A DNA stretch of 64,000 nucleotides from Neptunomonas marina. Lineage in GTDB: Bacteria > Pseudomonadota > Gammaproteobacteria > Pseudomonadales > Balneatricaceae. Every line of letters begins with the position of its first letter. The stretch's first letter is position 1. A program made the position numbers and the translations under genes. Location: positions 287,834-351,833 of the forward strand of contig NZ_SACQ01000004.1 of NCBI RefSeq assembly GCF_004005935.1, read 5' to 3'. The notes beneath the pieces were generated by a model, which was not told the origin of the DNA, ran no database searches, and was given only the letters and a program-made list of their open reading frames with translations. This document shows positions 28,451-37,347 of the stretch, piece by piece.

Positions 28451-28618
28451 CTTGCAAAATGTTTGCTCCTCAAGCTGCAAGAGCGTGCAGTGGCAGTTTG
28501 GTAGAGGCGCTGTGGTCATACCGCAATCAGCACAAATCGCCTTGTTAGACAAACTGACATGAAGTCCTTAACTTTTCCTTTGCATCCTTATATTGCCCAC
28601 CTCGTGTGGGCATTTTTT
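28451..28618 (+). ncRNA. Candidate structured small RNA ending in a rho-independent terminator
   Basis: This intergenic stretch between hinT and argO has no reading frame but folds well by eye. CTTGCA (28451) pairs with TGCAAG (28476), enclosing hairpin GCAAA/TTTGC. CAGTTTG (28494-28500) pairs with CAAACTG (28550-28556); inside it GGCG (28506) pairs with CGCC (28538), GCTG with CAGC, and GGT with ACC. A clean terminator follows at 28594. I do not recognise it as 6S, SRP, tmRNA or RNase P RNA. The 5' end is a guess and the promoter is unclear (TAATAT at about 28436 may be a -10). The terminator could also simply end hinT. Confidence 0.4.
28594..28618 (+). terminator. Rho-independent terminator
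   Basis: A 7-bp stem TGCCCAC / GTGGGCA with 5-nt loop CTCGT is followed by six T. It lies about 220 nt after hinT, too far to be its obvious terminator, and it abuts the convergent argO stop at 28617. Confidence 0.85.
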
Positions 28619-29216
28619 ATCCTGTGATTAACAGAGCAGCTATTGTCCACATGACAAGCGCCACAAACAGCTCAACCCAGCGCCAATTCTTAGCCTGCCC
28701 AAGCCAACGTGATGCAAACTGCGCTGTCAGTGTTAATAAAATGAACCAGCTGACCGATGCAGCCATCGCTCCAAACCAGAAACCCATCCGCGCAGCACCT
28801 TCAAACTGGTTGCCAATTGAGCCAATCAGTACAACGGTATCTAGATAGACGTGGGGGTTTAGCAAGCTCACCGCCAACGTGGTTAATAGCGCCGTACGTA
28901 GATCTTGGGTCGCTTGCCCAGCAACCAGCGCGCTAGGATTTAAAAAGGCCTTAAATGCCCCCCAACCATACCAAGCAAGAAACAGCGCGCCGCCGAAGCG
29001 AAGCAGGTCAACTAACGCTGGCCACGCCTGAATCAAAGCGCCAGCACCTAAGATGCCAGCACTAATCAGAACCATATCAATGACAATACATACCGTGGCC
29101 ACTGGCCAGTGATTCTGGCGTTTTACACCCTGCGCCAAAACAAACGCATTTTGCGCACCAATCGCCATGATGAGCGCTCCCGCCGTTAGATAACCTTGAA
29201 GTAAGTAGCTTGTCAT
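28617..29216 (-). CDS. argO: LysE-family amino acid exporter (ArgO-like)
   Basis: The 199-residue inner-membrane protein has about six hydrophobic helices: an opening YLLQGYLTAGALIMAIGAQNAFVLAQG with the LysE-family GAQNAFVL signature, then VLISAGILGAGALI and LFLAWYGWGAF, and TALLTTLAVSLLNPHVYLDTVVLIG with the conserved NPHVYLD. In the family it exports arginine or lysine. It is transcribed divergently from an ArgP-like LysR regulator 86 nt away, the same arrangement as argO/argP in E. coli. Ribosome site AGGAGA precedes ATG 29216. Confidence 0.9.
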   Translation of the reverse strand: MTSYLLQGYLTAGALIMAIGAQNAFVLAQGVKRQNHWPVATVCIVIDMVLISAGILGAGALIQAWPALVDLLRFGGALFLAWYGWGAFKAFLNPSALVAGQATQDLRTALLTTLAVSLLNPHVYLDTVVLIGSIGNQFEGAARMGFWFGAMAASVSWFILLTLTAQFASRWLGQAKNWRWVELFVALVMWTIAALLITG

Positions 29217-29302
29217 GATCTCTCCTCATCTGTTGGCAGCATGATGTGGGAACGCTAAAATTAAATCTATTTAATAATTTTTATATTTAATTAATTTGTC
29301 TA

Positions 29303-30196
29303 ATGATCGATAACAAACAACTTCAAGCCTTGGTCGCTGTACACAAAACGGGAAGCTTTGAGAAAGCTGCCGAGCAGCTCAGTGTAACGCAGTCGGCGGT
29401 ATCCCAACGTATCAAGCAGCTAGAGGAGCGCATGGGCCGAGCTCTGCTGGTTCGTACCTCGCCCGTCACTCCGACACAGGCAGGCTTTAGACTGATCACA
29501 CACCACCAACGAATCAGCCTGCTAGAGCATGAACTGCTGGCAGAATTAGAGCCTGATACGGCACGTGACACACCCAAACCCATCGCGATCGGTATCAATG
29601 CCGACTCGATCGCCACGTGGTTTCTTGATGCAATACAGCCGTTTATCCGTGCCAATAACATTGTTCTGGAAGTCAAAGTGGACGATCAAGATAACACCCA
29701 CGAACTGTTGCGTAATGGTGAAGTTGTTGCCTGCGTCACTTCCAATGCAACACCAGTACAAGGTTGCCATGCCATCCCACTCGGTTTAATGCGCTACCGT
29801 ATGCTCGCCTCTCCCGCGCTCAAGCACGTGTTCGAACAACATCAGGATTGGCAACAGCTCCCGATCGTAGAGTTCAACCGCAAGGACCAGCTACAGAAGC
29901 AATACCTGAAGCAGTTTTATAACACGCAGCCCAATGAGCAGCTGACCCACCGTATCCCCTCCTCAGAGGGCTTCGTTGAGTATATCCACCGTGGCTTTGC
30001 AGCCGGAATGATCCCGGATGAGCAATCCAGCGCGCTCTTAGCCACAGGAGAGCTGGTCGATCTAGCGCCGGGCAACTATCTCGATATTCCACTGTATTGG
30101 CACGTGTGGAGCCTCAAGTCGACATTGATGAAATCCCTTACTGACATAATTGTGATACATACAGAGGCTATACTACCTCCACAGAAGATCAGCTAG
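29303..30196 (+). CDS. argP: LysR-type regulator ArgP
   Basis: The 297-residue LysR-family protein has an N-terminal winged helix (DNKQLQALVAVHKTGSFEKAAEQLSVTQSAVSQRIKQLEERM) and a C-terminal effector domain (about 90-290). Family-specific features include the start MIDNKQLQAL and IPSSEGFVEYIHRGFAAGMIPDEQ near residue 215-238. ArgP activates argO in response to arginine and its activity is blocked by lysine. Divergent position next to argO and the AT-rich 86-bp gap with short TTTAATTAATTT-like repeats fit autoregulation and argO activation, which is inferred. Confidence 0.92.
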   Translation: MIDNKQLQALVAVHKTGSFEKAAEQLSVTQSAVSQRIKQLEERMGRALLVRTSPVTPTQAGFRLITHHQRISLLEHELLAELEPDTARDTPKPIAIGINADSIATWFLDAIQPFIRANNIVLEVKVDDQDNTHELLRNGEVVACVTSNATPVQGCHAIPLGLMRYRMLASPALKHVFEQHQDWQQLPIVEFNRKDQLQKQYLKQFYNTQPNEQLTHRIPSSEGFVEYIHRGFAAGMIPDEQSSALLATGELVDLAPGNYLDIPLYWHVWSLKSTLMKSLTDIIVIHTEAILPPQKIS

Positions 30197-30342
30197 GTGA
30201 CAGCTCCAAGGCATATCGCAGGCAAGCTTCGGGGTTCGTGACATGGATCAGTTCAATAACTGCGTGGCTCTCTATAATTCCACTATCGACTTTAGTCCAA
30301 TATTTATAGACCCGTTTGCAACAACCAGAAGGTAGTAGCACC

Positions 30343-31278
30343 ATGATTTTGAAGGATAAGCCTCCCGTTCATAACCAGCTCGAGTTTTTCATCGAACAAG
30401 CCGAAAAAGCCCGCCCCATTCGCACAGTCGTTGTTCACCCTGTGGATCACAATGGCTTGATGGGTGCGATTGAAGCTGCCGAACACGGCCTTATCGATCC
30501 TATTCTGGTCGGGCCAGAAGCTAAGATTCGCGCTGCGGCTGAGCGTGATGGCCTAAATATTGAGCCTTACACCCTGATCGACGTAGAACATAGCCATGCA
30601 GCGGCCGAAAAAGCGTGTGAGCTTGCAAGGCTGTCGGAAGCTGAAGCGATCATGAAAGGTGATTTGGGTAGCTCAGAACTTATTAGCGCTGTGATCCATA
30701 AAACCAAGGGCATTCGCTCTGACCGCCGCTTGAGTCATGTTTTCGTCTTTGATGTACCCAACTACCACAAGCCTCTTGTGATTACGGATGCAGCGATCAA
30801 CGTCGTACCTGATTTAATGACCAAGCGCGATATCGTCCAAAACGCGATCGACTTCTGCCGCGCGCTCGGCATTGCCGCCCCGAAAGTTGCGCTACTCGCT
30901 GCGGTTGAGAAGGTAAAAGCCTATATGCCTAGTACGATCGACGCAGCCTGTCTGTGTAAAATGGCCGACCGCGGCCAGATTAAAAACGGCATTCTTGATG
31001 GCCCGCTCGCCTTCGATAACGCGATCTCTCTACAAGCGGCTATCGATAAACATATCGAATCAGAAGTGTCTGGGGATGCAGATATCTTGCTCGCACCGGA
31101 CCTTGAAGCCGCAAACATGATCGCTAAGCAGTTGATCTACCTCGCCGATGCAAAATCTGCCGGCATTGCGGTCGGTGCACGTGTGCCAATTATTTTGACC
31201 AGTCGTGCTGAAACACCGCTTGGCCGCCTAGCGTCCTGTGCGCTGGCATCACATATGGTTCACCACCCCGTCTCTTAA
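30343..31278 (+). CDS. pta: Phosphate acetyl/butyryltransferase (short PTA_PTB form)
   Basis: The 311-residue enzyme transfers an acyl group between CoA and phosphate. ATG 30343 has AGAAGG about 10 nt upstream; a TTG at 30316 is less likely. The protein has VVHPVDHNGLMGAIEAAEHGLIDPILVGP near the start, IMKGDLGSSELISAV, and DILLAPDLEAANMIAKQLIYL near the end, all PTA_PTB family blocks. It lacks the N-terminal DRTGG and P-loop regions of the 714-residue E. coli Pta. Butyrate-type enzymes have the same length, so the natural acyl group is not settled. Its pair with ackA 18 nt downstream points to acetate (or propionate) activation or overflow. Confidence 0.85.
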   Translation: MILKDKPPVHNQLEFFIEQAEKARPIRTVVVHPVDHNGLMGAIEAAEHGLIDPILVGPEAKIRAAAERDGLNIEPYTLIDVEHSHAAAEKACELARLSEAEAIMKGDLGSSELISAVIHKTKGIRSDRRLSHVFVFDVPNYHKPLVITDAAINVVPDLMTKRDIVQNAIDFCRALGIAAPKVALLAAVEKVKAYMPSTIDAACLCKMADRGQIKNGILDGPLAFDNAISLQAAIDKHIESEVSGDADILLAPDLEAANMIAKQLIYLADAKSAGIAVGARVPIILTSRAETPLGRLASCALASHMVHHPVS

Positions 31279-31296
31279 GGATAGGTAGATAGAGTT

Positions 31297-32484
31297 ATGC
31301 AAACGGTACTGACCATCAATGGCGGCTCATCGAGCTTAAAGTGCGCGCTGTTCAAAACGGAGCATCACCAAGAGTCGCCCATCTACCAATTCAAACTGGG
31401 CAATATCCTTGATACGCCACGAATCAGCGTTGCCGATGGTGAAGGTAATAAACTCACTCCACCAAAAGCCGACTTTAGCAATATCCCACAAGATAAGCGC
31501 CATGCTGCAGCGCTAAAAGTCGTCTTAGACTGGCTCTGCGAGCAAGCTCCACACCTTAAACTGACAGCCTTTGGTCACCGTGTAGTCCACGGGGGCGAGC
31601 GCTTTAGTGAGCCCGCGCGGGTCGACACAGCGCTGCTTGATGCGTTGGAGAAGTTTGTCCCGCTCGCGCCGTTGCATCAGCCATTTAACCTACTGCTGAT
31701 TAGGGCCTGCCAAGAGCTCGCGCCTGAACTCCCGCAGATTGCCTGTTTCGATACCATGTTTCATGTGGGCCAACCCAGCGTTGAGCGCCACTATGCATTG
31801 CCACGCCACTTAACCGAGGCCGGTATTCAGCGCTATGGTTTTCACGGGCTATCCTACGAATTTATCCGCAAGTCACTGGCCACCCTTTCAGCGCAAGCAT
31901 TAACCGCAAAAACGGTGATCTGCCATCTCGGCGCAGGTGCTAGCATGTGTGCAATGAGTGCTGGTAAAAGCGTTGCTTCCACCATGGGATTCACAGCCGT
32001 CGACGGACTGCCCATGGGCAGCCGCTGCGGCAATATTGATCCTGGGGTGATTTTACACCTGCAACAACACCTTGGTATGTCACTCAAAGAGGTGGAGCGC
32101 CTGATATACAAAGAGAGCGGCTGGCTGGGCGTTTCTGGCATCTCATCGGATATGCTCTCGCTGCATCAAGCCGACAGCCCTGCCGCTGAGGAAGCGATCG
32201 AGATGTTTACCTACCGTGCTGCGCTTGAAGTGGGCCGTTTAGCAGCAGCCATGGGTGGTATCGAGCAGCTCGTCTTTACTGGAGGAGTTGGCGAGAATGA
32301 TGCAGATGTTCGCCGCCGCATTATGGCGCGTTGCGAATGGCTAGGCTTGAGTTGGAGCGCAGCAGCCAATCAAAGCAATAGCAGTGTCATTAGCGAGCCC
32401 ACCAGCACGATCATGGTCCGTGTTATTCCTACCAATGAAGAAGCGATGATTGCACATCACGTTGTTGATGTGATTGGCGACTAA
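31297..32484 (+). CDS. ackA: Acetate/propionate kinase family protein
   Basis: The 395-residue ASKHA-fold kinase interconverts acyl phosphate and ADP with acid and ATP. TVLTINGGSSSLKCALF forms the phosphate-1 motif; AFGHRVVHGGERFSEP, FDTMFHVGQP with the active-site Asp, RYGFHGLSYEFI, HLGAGASMCAMSAGKS and FTGGVGENDADVR complete the acetate kinase signature. Length matches the family. It forms a two-gene acetate pathway with the upstream short Pta, in which substrate-level ATP or acetyl phosphate could be made. Confidence 0.94.
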   Translation: MQTVLTINGGSSSLKCALFKTEHHQESPIYQFKLGNILDTPRISVADGEGNKLTPPKADFSNIPQDKRHAAALKVVLDWLCEQAPHLKLTAFGHRVVHGGERFSEPARVDTALLDALEKFVPLAPLHQPFNLLLIRACQELAPELPQIACFDTMFHVGQPSVERHYALPRHLTEAGIQRYGFHGLSYEFIRKSLATLSAQALTAKTVICHLGAGASMCAMSAGKSVASTMGFTAVDGLPMGSRCGNIDPGVILHLQQHLGMSLKEVERLIYKESGWLGVSGISSDMLSLHQADSPAAEEAIEMFTYRAALEVGRLAAAMGGIEQLVFTGGVGENDADVRRRIMARCEWLGLSWSAAANQSNSSVISEPTSTIMVRVIPTNEEAMIAHHVVDVIGD

Positions 32485-32490
32485 GGTTGA

Positions 32491-32518
32491 GCGCGCAGGC
32501 AGGTTTTTGCTTGCGCGC
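32491..32518 (+). terminator. GC-rich hairpin after ackA
   Basis: GCGCGCA pairs with TGCGCGC across a 14-nt loop, 7 nt past the ackA stop. No T-run follows, so it is either an imperfect terminator or an RNA-stabilising hairpin. Confidence 0.4.
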
Positions 32519-32704
32519 CGACTAACCGGATCAAGAGGCAGCCTGCCCAACACAATGTGACCTACGCTTCACGACACCAGCGAAATTCTGCTCGCAACCC
32601 ACTGCCCTGTGCCTATCTAGTGATCACAGCTAGCGAACCCGACCGTTAACGCTATACTTTGCTTAGTAGTCGAAGAACAATTTAGTCGCTATAAGGATAC
32701 TAAA

Positions 32705-33667
32705 ATGATAAGTACAACGCAGTGTGTCCTTAAAAACAAACATTTAGAGTTAGATTTAGAAAGCTGGCAAGATGTCGTTAACATGATGGCCAGCATCTAC
32801 AACGCCGCCAGTGCTGACATTGTCCAGCTAAGAGATGAGCAGTTTAACGTTGTTGCTAGCAGTAATAACGCTGACAACTTCTTAAGTGTGGACTACAGTT
32901 GGCCTTGGAATATGCATAGCTTCTGCCGACGAATGGTTGAGATTAAAGATGCCCTTTATGTCTCAAACGCCAAACAGTCAGCTGAGTGGTGCGATACGCC
33001 GCCTGTCGCTGAAGGGCCTGTGCGCTCCTATCTCGGCTTTCCACTCTATTGGCCTAACGGAGAGGTTTTCGGCTCTATCTGCGTTATCGACACCAAACCC
33101 ACCAACTACCCAGAAAACTTTGTCACCCTGTTAAGCCAGTTGAAAAAGCTCATCGAGGCCAACTTAAGGCACGCTGATGATATGGCAAAACTCAAGCATA
33201 CCGCGCTTCATGACCCATTAACGGGCTGCGGAAATCGAATACGTATGGCGGAGCGCTTAAAAAATCAGATTGCCAGGTTTGAGCGGCATAACACCCCTTT
33301 CTCCCTGATCGCCGTCGACCTAAATAAGTTCAAGCCCGTTAATGATCAGTATGGTCATCATGTTGGTGATATAGTGCTTCACACTATCGCTAACCGCTTA
33401 CAAGCCTGTATTCGAAAAACAGACCTACTCATCAGAACAGGGGGTGACGAGTTTCTGATTATATTCTCAGACAAAGTATCGCCAGCCCAGGTTATCGCCA
33501 ACCTTAGCGCAGAAACTGAGCGCGTCATCGACTGTGAAGGAATAGCAATACATATGACTGCAAGTTTCGGCCATGCTAGCTTCCCTGAGGATGGCACATC
33601 TGCCGACACACTGGTTAAGTCTGTTGATAAAAGGATGTACCAGAGCAAAAATCGTCTCTCTGGTTAA
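32705..33667 (+). CDS. GAF-GGDEF diguanylate cyclase
   Basis: The 320-residue cytosolic protein makes c-di-GMP. An N-terminal GAF-type sensor (about 20-150; note VRSYLGFPLYWPNGEVFGSICVIDT, the typical GAF ending) is joined by a helix to a GGDEF domain. The catalytic motif is canonical (RTGGDEF at 244-250), and an RxxD inhibitory site (RKTD, 237-240) stands at the usual 5-residue distance, so product inhibition is expected. HDPLTGCGNR and GHHVGDIVL are also conserved. AAGGA lies 7 nt before ATG 32705. The signal sensed by the GAF domain is unknown; it contains several Cys (C74, C96) that might be redox or metal linked. Confidence 0.9.
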   Translation: MISTTQCVLKNKHLELDLESWQDVVNMMASIYNAASADIVQLRDEQFNVVASSNNADNFLSVDYSWPWNMHSFCRRMVEIKDALYVSNAKQSAEWCDTPPVAEGPVRSYLGFPLYWPNGEVFGSICVIDTKPTNYPENFVTLLSQLKKLIEANLRHADDMAKLKHTALHDPLTGCGNRIRMAERLKNQIARFERHNTPFSLIAVDLNKFKPVNDQYGHHVGDIVLHTIANRLQACIRKTDLLIRTGGDEFLIIFSDKVSPAQVIANLSAETERVIDCEGIAIHMTASFGHASFPEDGTSADTLVKSVDKRMYQSKNRLSG

Positions 33668-33693
33668 TTCCATTTAAAGAAGAGAATTACCGG

Positions 33694-34341
33694 CTAATGC
33701 TGCTCAACAACTAGTCGCTCAACGCATTCAACCAAAGCATTACCGACCGTCGCGTGCTGATCTTCGTCAAGATGGATACCATCGACACGGCTTGATGCGG
33801 TTACCTGTCCCATATCAAAAAATGCTAAACCACGATCTTCAGCCACCTGCCGCAGAGCATCGCTTAAACCAGAGCTTTTCTCTTTTGCCCCTAGAAATTT
33901 GTCTTTAACAGGCCCTTTTGGCTCACTCATTGGTGGCGGAGCCACCAGCAGAATGGGAGGCACTGGCATACCCGGTTCAATGGGTGCGGACTTAATAATA
34001 TCTAAGAGTTTCACAATGCCTTGAGCAGATGACCAAGCGTTATTGCTGTGCATCATCTGGAAGTCATTGGTACCCAAAACCACGATGACCAACGACAGCG
34101 GCGCATTAATCTCCATGACTTGCGCAAGCCCCTCTGATCCATCGCGCCCCTCTTTATAAGGATCACTGAAGACAGTGCGGCGACCATTCAGGCAATTTTC
34201 AATCACTCGCACATCGTGACCTTTTTGAATAAGGCAGCCCTCAAGTACCCCCGGCCAACGCTGTGCAAAGGAAAAGCGCTGGCGCGTACCAGGGATAATC
34301 CCCCAAGAAAGAGAATCGCCGTAAACTAAAATTTGCTGCAC
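33694..34341 (-). CDS. SGNH-family hydrolase (GDSL esterase)
   Basis: The 215-residue protein has the four SGNH blocks: block I VYGDSLSWG at the N-terminus, block II region ENCLNGRRT, block III VLGTND and block V DGIHLDEDQH, giving the Ser-Asp-His triad. GTG 34341 is chosen because AGGAGG lies 5 nt upstream; an ATG at 34452 would add 37 hydrophobic residues without a ribosome site. Without a signal peptide the enzyme would be cytosolic. It resembles arylesterase/acyl hydrolases of marine bacteria, with substrate unknown. Confidence 0.8.
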   Translation of the reverse strand: MQQILVYGDSLSWGIIPGTRQRFSFAQRWPGVLEGCLIQKGHDVRVIENCLNGRRTVFSDPYKEGRDGSEGLAQVMEINAPLSLVIVVLGTNDFQMMHSNNAWSSAQGIVKLLDIIKSAPIEPGMPVPPILLVAPPPMSEPKGPVKDKFLGAKEKSSGLSDALRQVAEDRGLAFFDMGQVTASSRVDGIHLDEDQHATVGNALVECVERLVVEQH

Positions 34342-34484
34342 ATAAACCTCCTGAATCCGAGCGGGAGTTAAGAAAGCCAATAATAACGTTATGATTAAAC
34401 GAAAACAGCGAATACAGATAGCGCTCCAACTCATTAAAAAGAAGGCTAACAAAGGGAAATGGGAGACCAGCCTCCCACTGTCTT

Positions 34485-35216
34485 CTAGCTGCGCTGCCGT
34501 ACTGCCTCAAACAAGCAAATGCCAGTGGCTACGGATACGTTAAGACTGCTCACCTCACCTGCCATGGGTATCTTGACGAGAAAATCACACGCTTCGCGCG
34601 TCAATCGGCGCATACCTTTTCCCTCAGCCCCCATCACCAAAGCCATTGGACCCGTGAGGTTAGCTTGATACACCGCTTCACTGGCTTCGCCTGCTGTACC
34701 GGTAATCCAAATACCCCGCTTCTGAAACTCGCCTAAGGTACGCGCTAGGTTTGTAACTTGCACATAGGGCACTACTTCAGCAGCACCACACGCGACTTTG
34801 GAAACCGTTGCATTTAAAGGTGCAGACTTGTCCTTGGCAGCGATCACCGCATGGACTCCAGCAGCATCGGCTGTTCGCAAACATGCGCCTAAATTATGGG
34901 GATCAGTCACACCATCTAAAACCAGCAAGAAGACTGGCTCTTCAAGTGAGTCAAGCAAGCGATCTAAAAAGCGCTCATCTTTGGCTTTCATCGGCGTACA
35001 GATAGCAACAACACCTTGATGCACCCCACCACCAGCAAGCTCATCCAGCTCTTGGCGTGTCGCTCGCTGAAGCGTCAGCTTGCCAGCTTTTTCTAACAGC
35101 GCGCTCAAACGCTCATCTTCTCGTCCTTTGAGCAATACTATTTTTTGTATGCGCGCAGCATCATACTTCAGCACGGTGCTGACCGCATGAAAACCAAAAA
35201 CGACTTCGTTTGCCAT
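34485..35216 (-). CDS. rlmB: 23S rRNA (Gm2251) 2'-O-methyltransferase
   Basis: The 243-residue SPOUT methyltransferase modifies G2251 in the peptidyl-transferase region. It begins [16 protein letters not shown], has the substrate-binding N-terminal domain (1-75) and the SPOUT knot blocks [40 protein letters not shown] and [22 protein letters not shown]. Length equals E. coli RlmB. It overlaps the hemH stop by one base (TAATG), so it is translated from the same message. Confidence 0.97.
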   Translation of the reverse strand: MANEVVFGFHAVSTVLKYDAARIQKIVLLKGREDERLSALLEKAGKLTLQRATRQELDELAGGGVHQGVVAICTPMKAKDERFLDRLLDSLEEPVFLLVLDGVTDPHNLGACLRTADAAGVHAVIAAKDKSAPLNATVSKVACGAAEVVPYVQVTNLARTLGEFQKRGIWITGTAGEASEAVYQANLTGPMALVMGAEGKGMRRLTREACDFLVKIPMAGEVSSLNVSVATGICLFEAVRQRS

Positions 35217-36238
35217 TAACTCTTCTCGCTATGTACTTGACCGACCCAATCGCCAGCGTGTTCGTGCACCAATGTGCGTAATAAGTGAATAAATGCTGGA
35301 GAGCTATTTAAAGCGGGAATGTATCGATAGGTTTGGCCGCCCGCGCCTTCAAACTCTTCGCGGTTCTCCTCCGCAATCTCTTCCAACGTTTCTAAACAGT
35401 CTGCAGTAAAGGCAGGACAGATAACATCAACCGATTGCGTGCCGCTTTTAGCCAGCTTTTGTAATGTTTTGTCCGTGTAAGGTTGTAGCCACTCTTTAGG
35501 CCCAAAACGCGACTGGAAAGTCGAGATCCAAACATCGTCACCCAGGCCGAGTTTTTCAGTCACTAGAGCAGAGGTTGCATGGCAGTGTTCTGGATACGGG
35601 TCACCTTTATCGGCGTACTCTTTGGGGATGCCATGATAGGAGATCACCAACTTATCGGTTACACCATGTAGCTCCCGGTGTTCAGCAATACTTTGCGCCA
35701 ACGCTTCAATATACAAAGGATGATCGTAAAAGGCGTTAACCAAACGAATATCCAACACGTAACGCTGTGCTAGCTGAAACTGCGCCACTTGGTCATAGAT
35801 AGGAGCGGTTGTCGTCGCGGAATATTGTGGGTACATCGGCACCACCAACACTCGCCGATAGCCATGCTCTTTAAGCTCTTCAAGCCGATCTTTAAGGCCC
35901 GGAGTACCGTAGGTCATCGCCGAGAAAACAGTAATGCTGTTGCCACCCTCTTGATCCAGCGCCAACTGAAGATCACGTACCTGATCATCCAGTATTTTAC
36001 GCATAGGAGAATCATCTTCCCAAATGCTCTGATATAGCTTCGCTACTTTGCGCGGCCGCAAGTTGAGGATGATACCGTTCAGTACTGCCAGCCAGAAGAG
36101 ACGTTTTACGCACTTTCCTTCGACAACCCGTTGGTCGGAAAGAAACTCCTTAAGATACCGCTTTACCGAAACAGCATCCGGTTTATCCGGTGTTCCTAGA
36201 TTAACGAGCACCACTGCCGTCTTCTTCTGTTCTGCCAT
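35216..36238 (-). CDS. hemH: Ferrochelatase
   Basis: The enzyme inserts ferrous iron into protoporphyrin IX, the last step of haem synthesis. From ATG 36238 it has 340 residues, start [21 protein letters not shown]; a GTG at 36250 would add four residues and has AGGA very close upstream, so the true start is uncertain. [18 protein letters not shown] contains the active-site His; [19 protein letters not shown] and [15 protein letters not shown] are the next conserved blocks. Length and order match gammaproteobacterial HemH. It shares an operon with rlmB and is bordered upstream by a bidirectional terminator. Confidence 0.96.
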   Translation of the reverse strand: MAEQKKTAVVLVNLGTPDKPDAVSVKRYLKEFLSDQRVVEGKCVKRLFWLAVLNGIILNLRPRKVAKLYQSIWEDDSPMRKILDDQVRDLQLALDQEGGNSITVFSAMTYGTPGLKDRLEELKEHGYRRVLVVPMYPQYSATTTAPIYDQVAQFQLAQRYVLDIRLVNAFYDHPLYIEALAQSIAEHRELHGVTDKLVISYHGIPKEYADKGDPYPEHCHATSALVTEKLGLGDDVWISTFQSRFGPKEWLQPYTDKTLQKLAKSGTQSVDVICPAFTADCLETLEEIAEENREEFEGAGGQTYRYIPALNSSPAFIHLLRTLVHEHAGDWVGQVHSEKS

Positions 36239-36352
36239 TGTGTTATTCACTTTTCCTTTAAACCCCTATTATCCCGAAGACGAGCCTAAAAACCCAGCCA
36301 ACAGGCGTCCGATTCTAATACGCGCGCGACATAAAAACCGATTTCGGGCATA

Positions 36353-36378
36353 AAAAAAGCCGCTAATGCGGCTTTTTT
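36353..36378. terminator. Bidirectional terminator between hemH and adk
   Basis: An 11-bp stem AAAAAAGCCGC / GCGGCTTTTTT with loop TAAT lies 14 nt downstream of the adk stop (leftward transcription) and has T-runs on both strands. It ends adk and separates it from hemH. Confidence 0.88.
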
Positions 36379-36391
36379 CTTAGGGTGGTTT

Positions 36392-37347
<956 letters not shown>

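Noticed and set aside
28375..28616. 6S, SRP or tmRNA gene between hinT and argO
   Set aside because: Conserved segments of those RNAs are absent; kept only as an unidentified RNA candidate.
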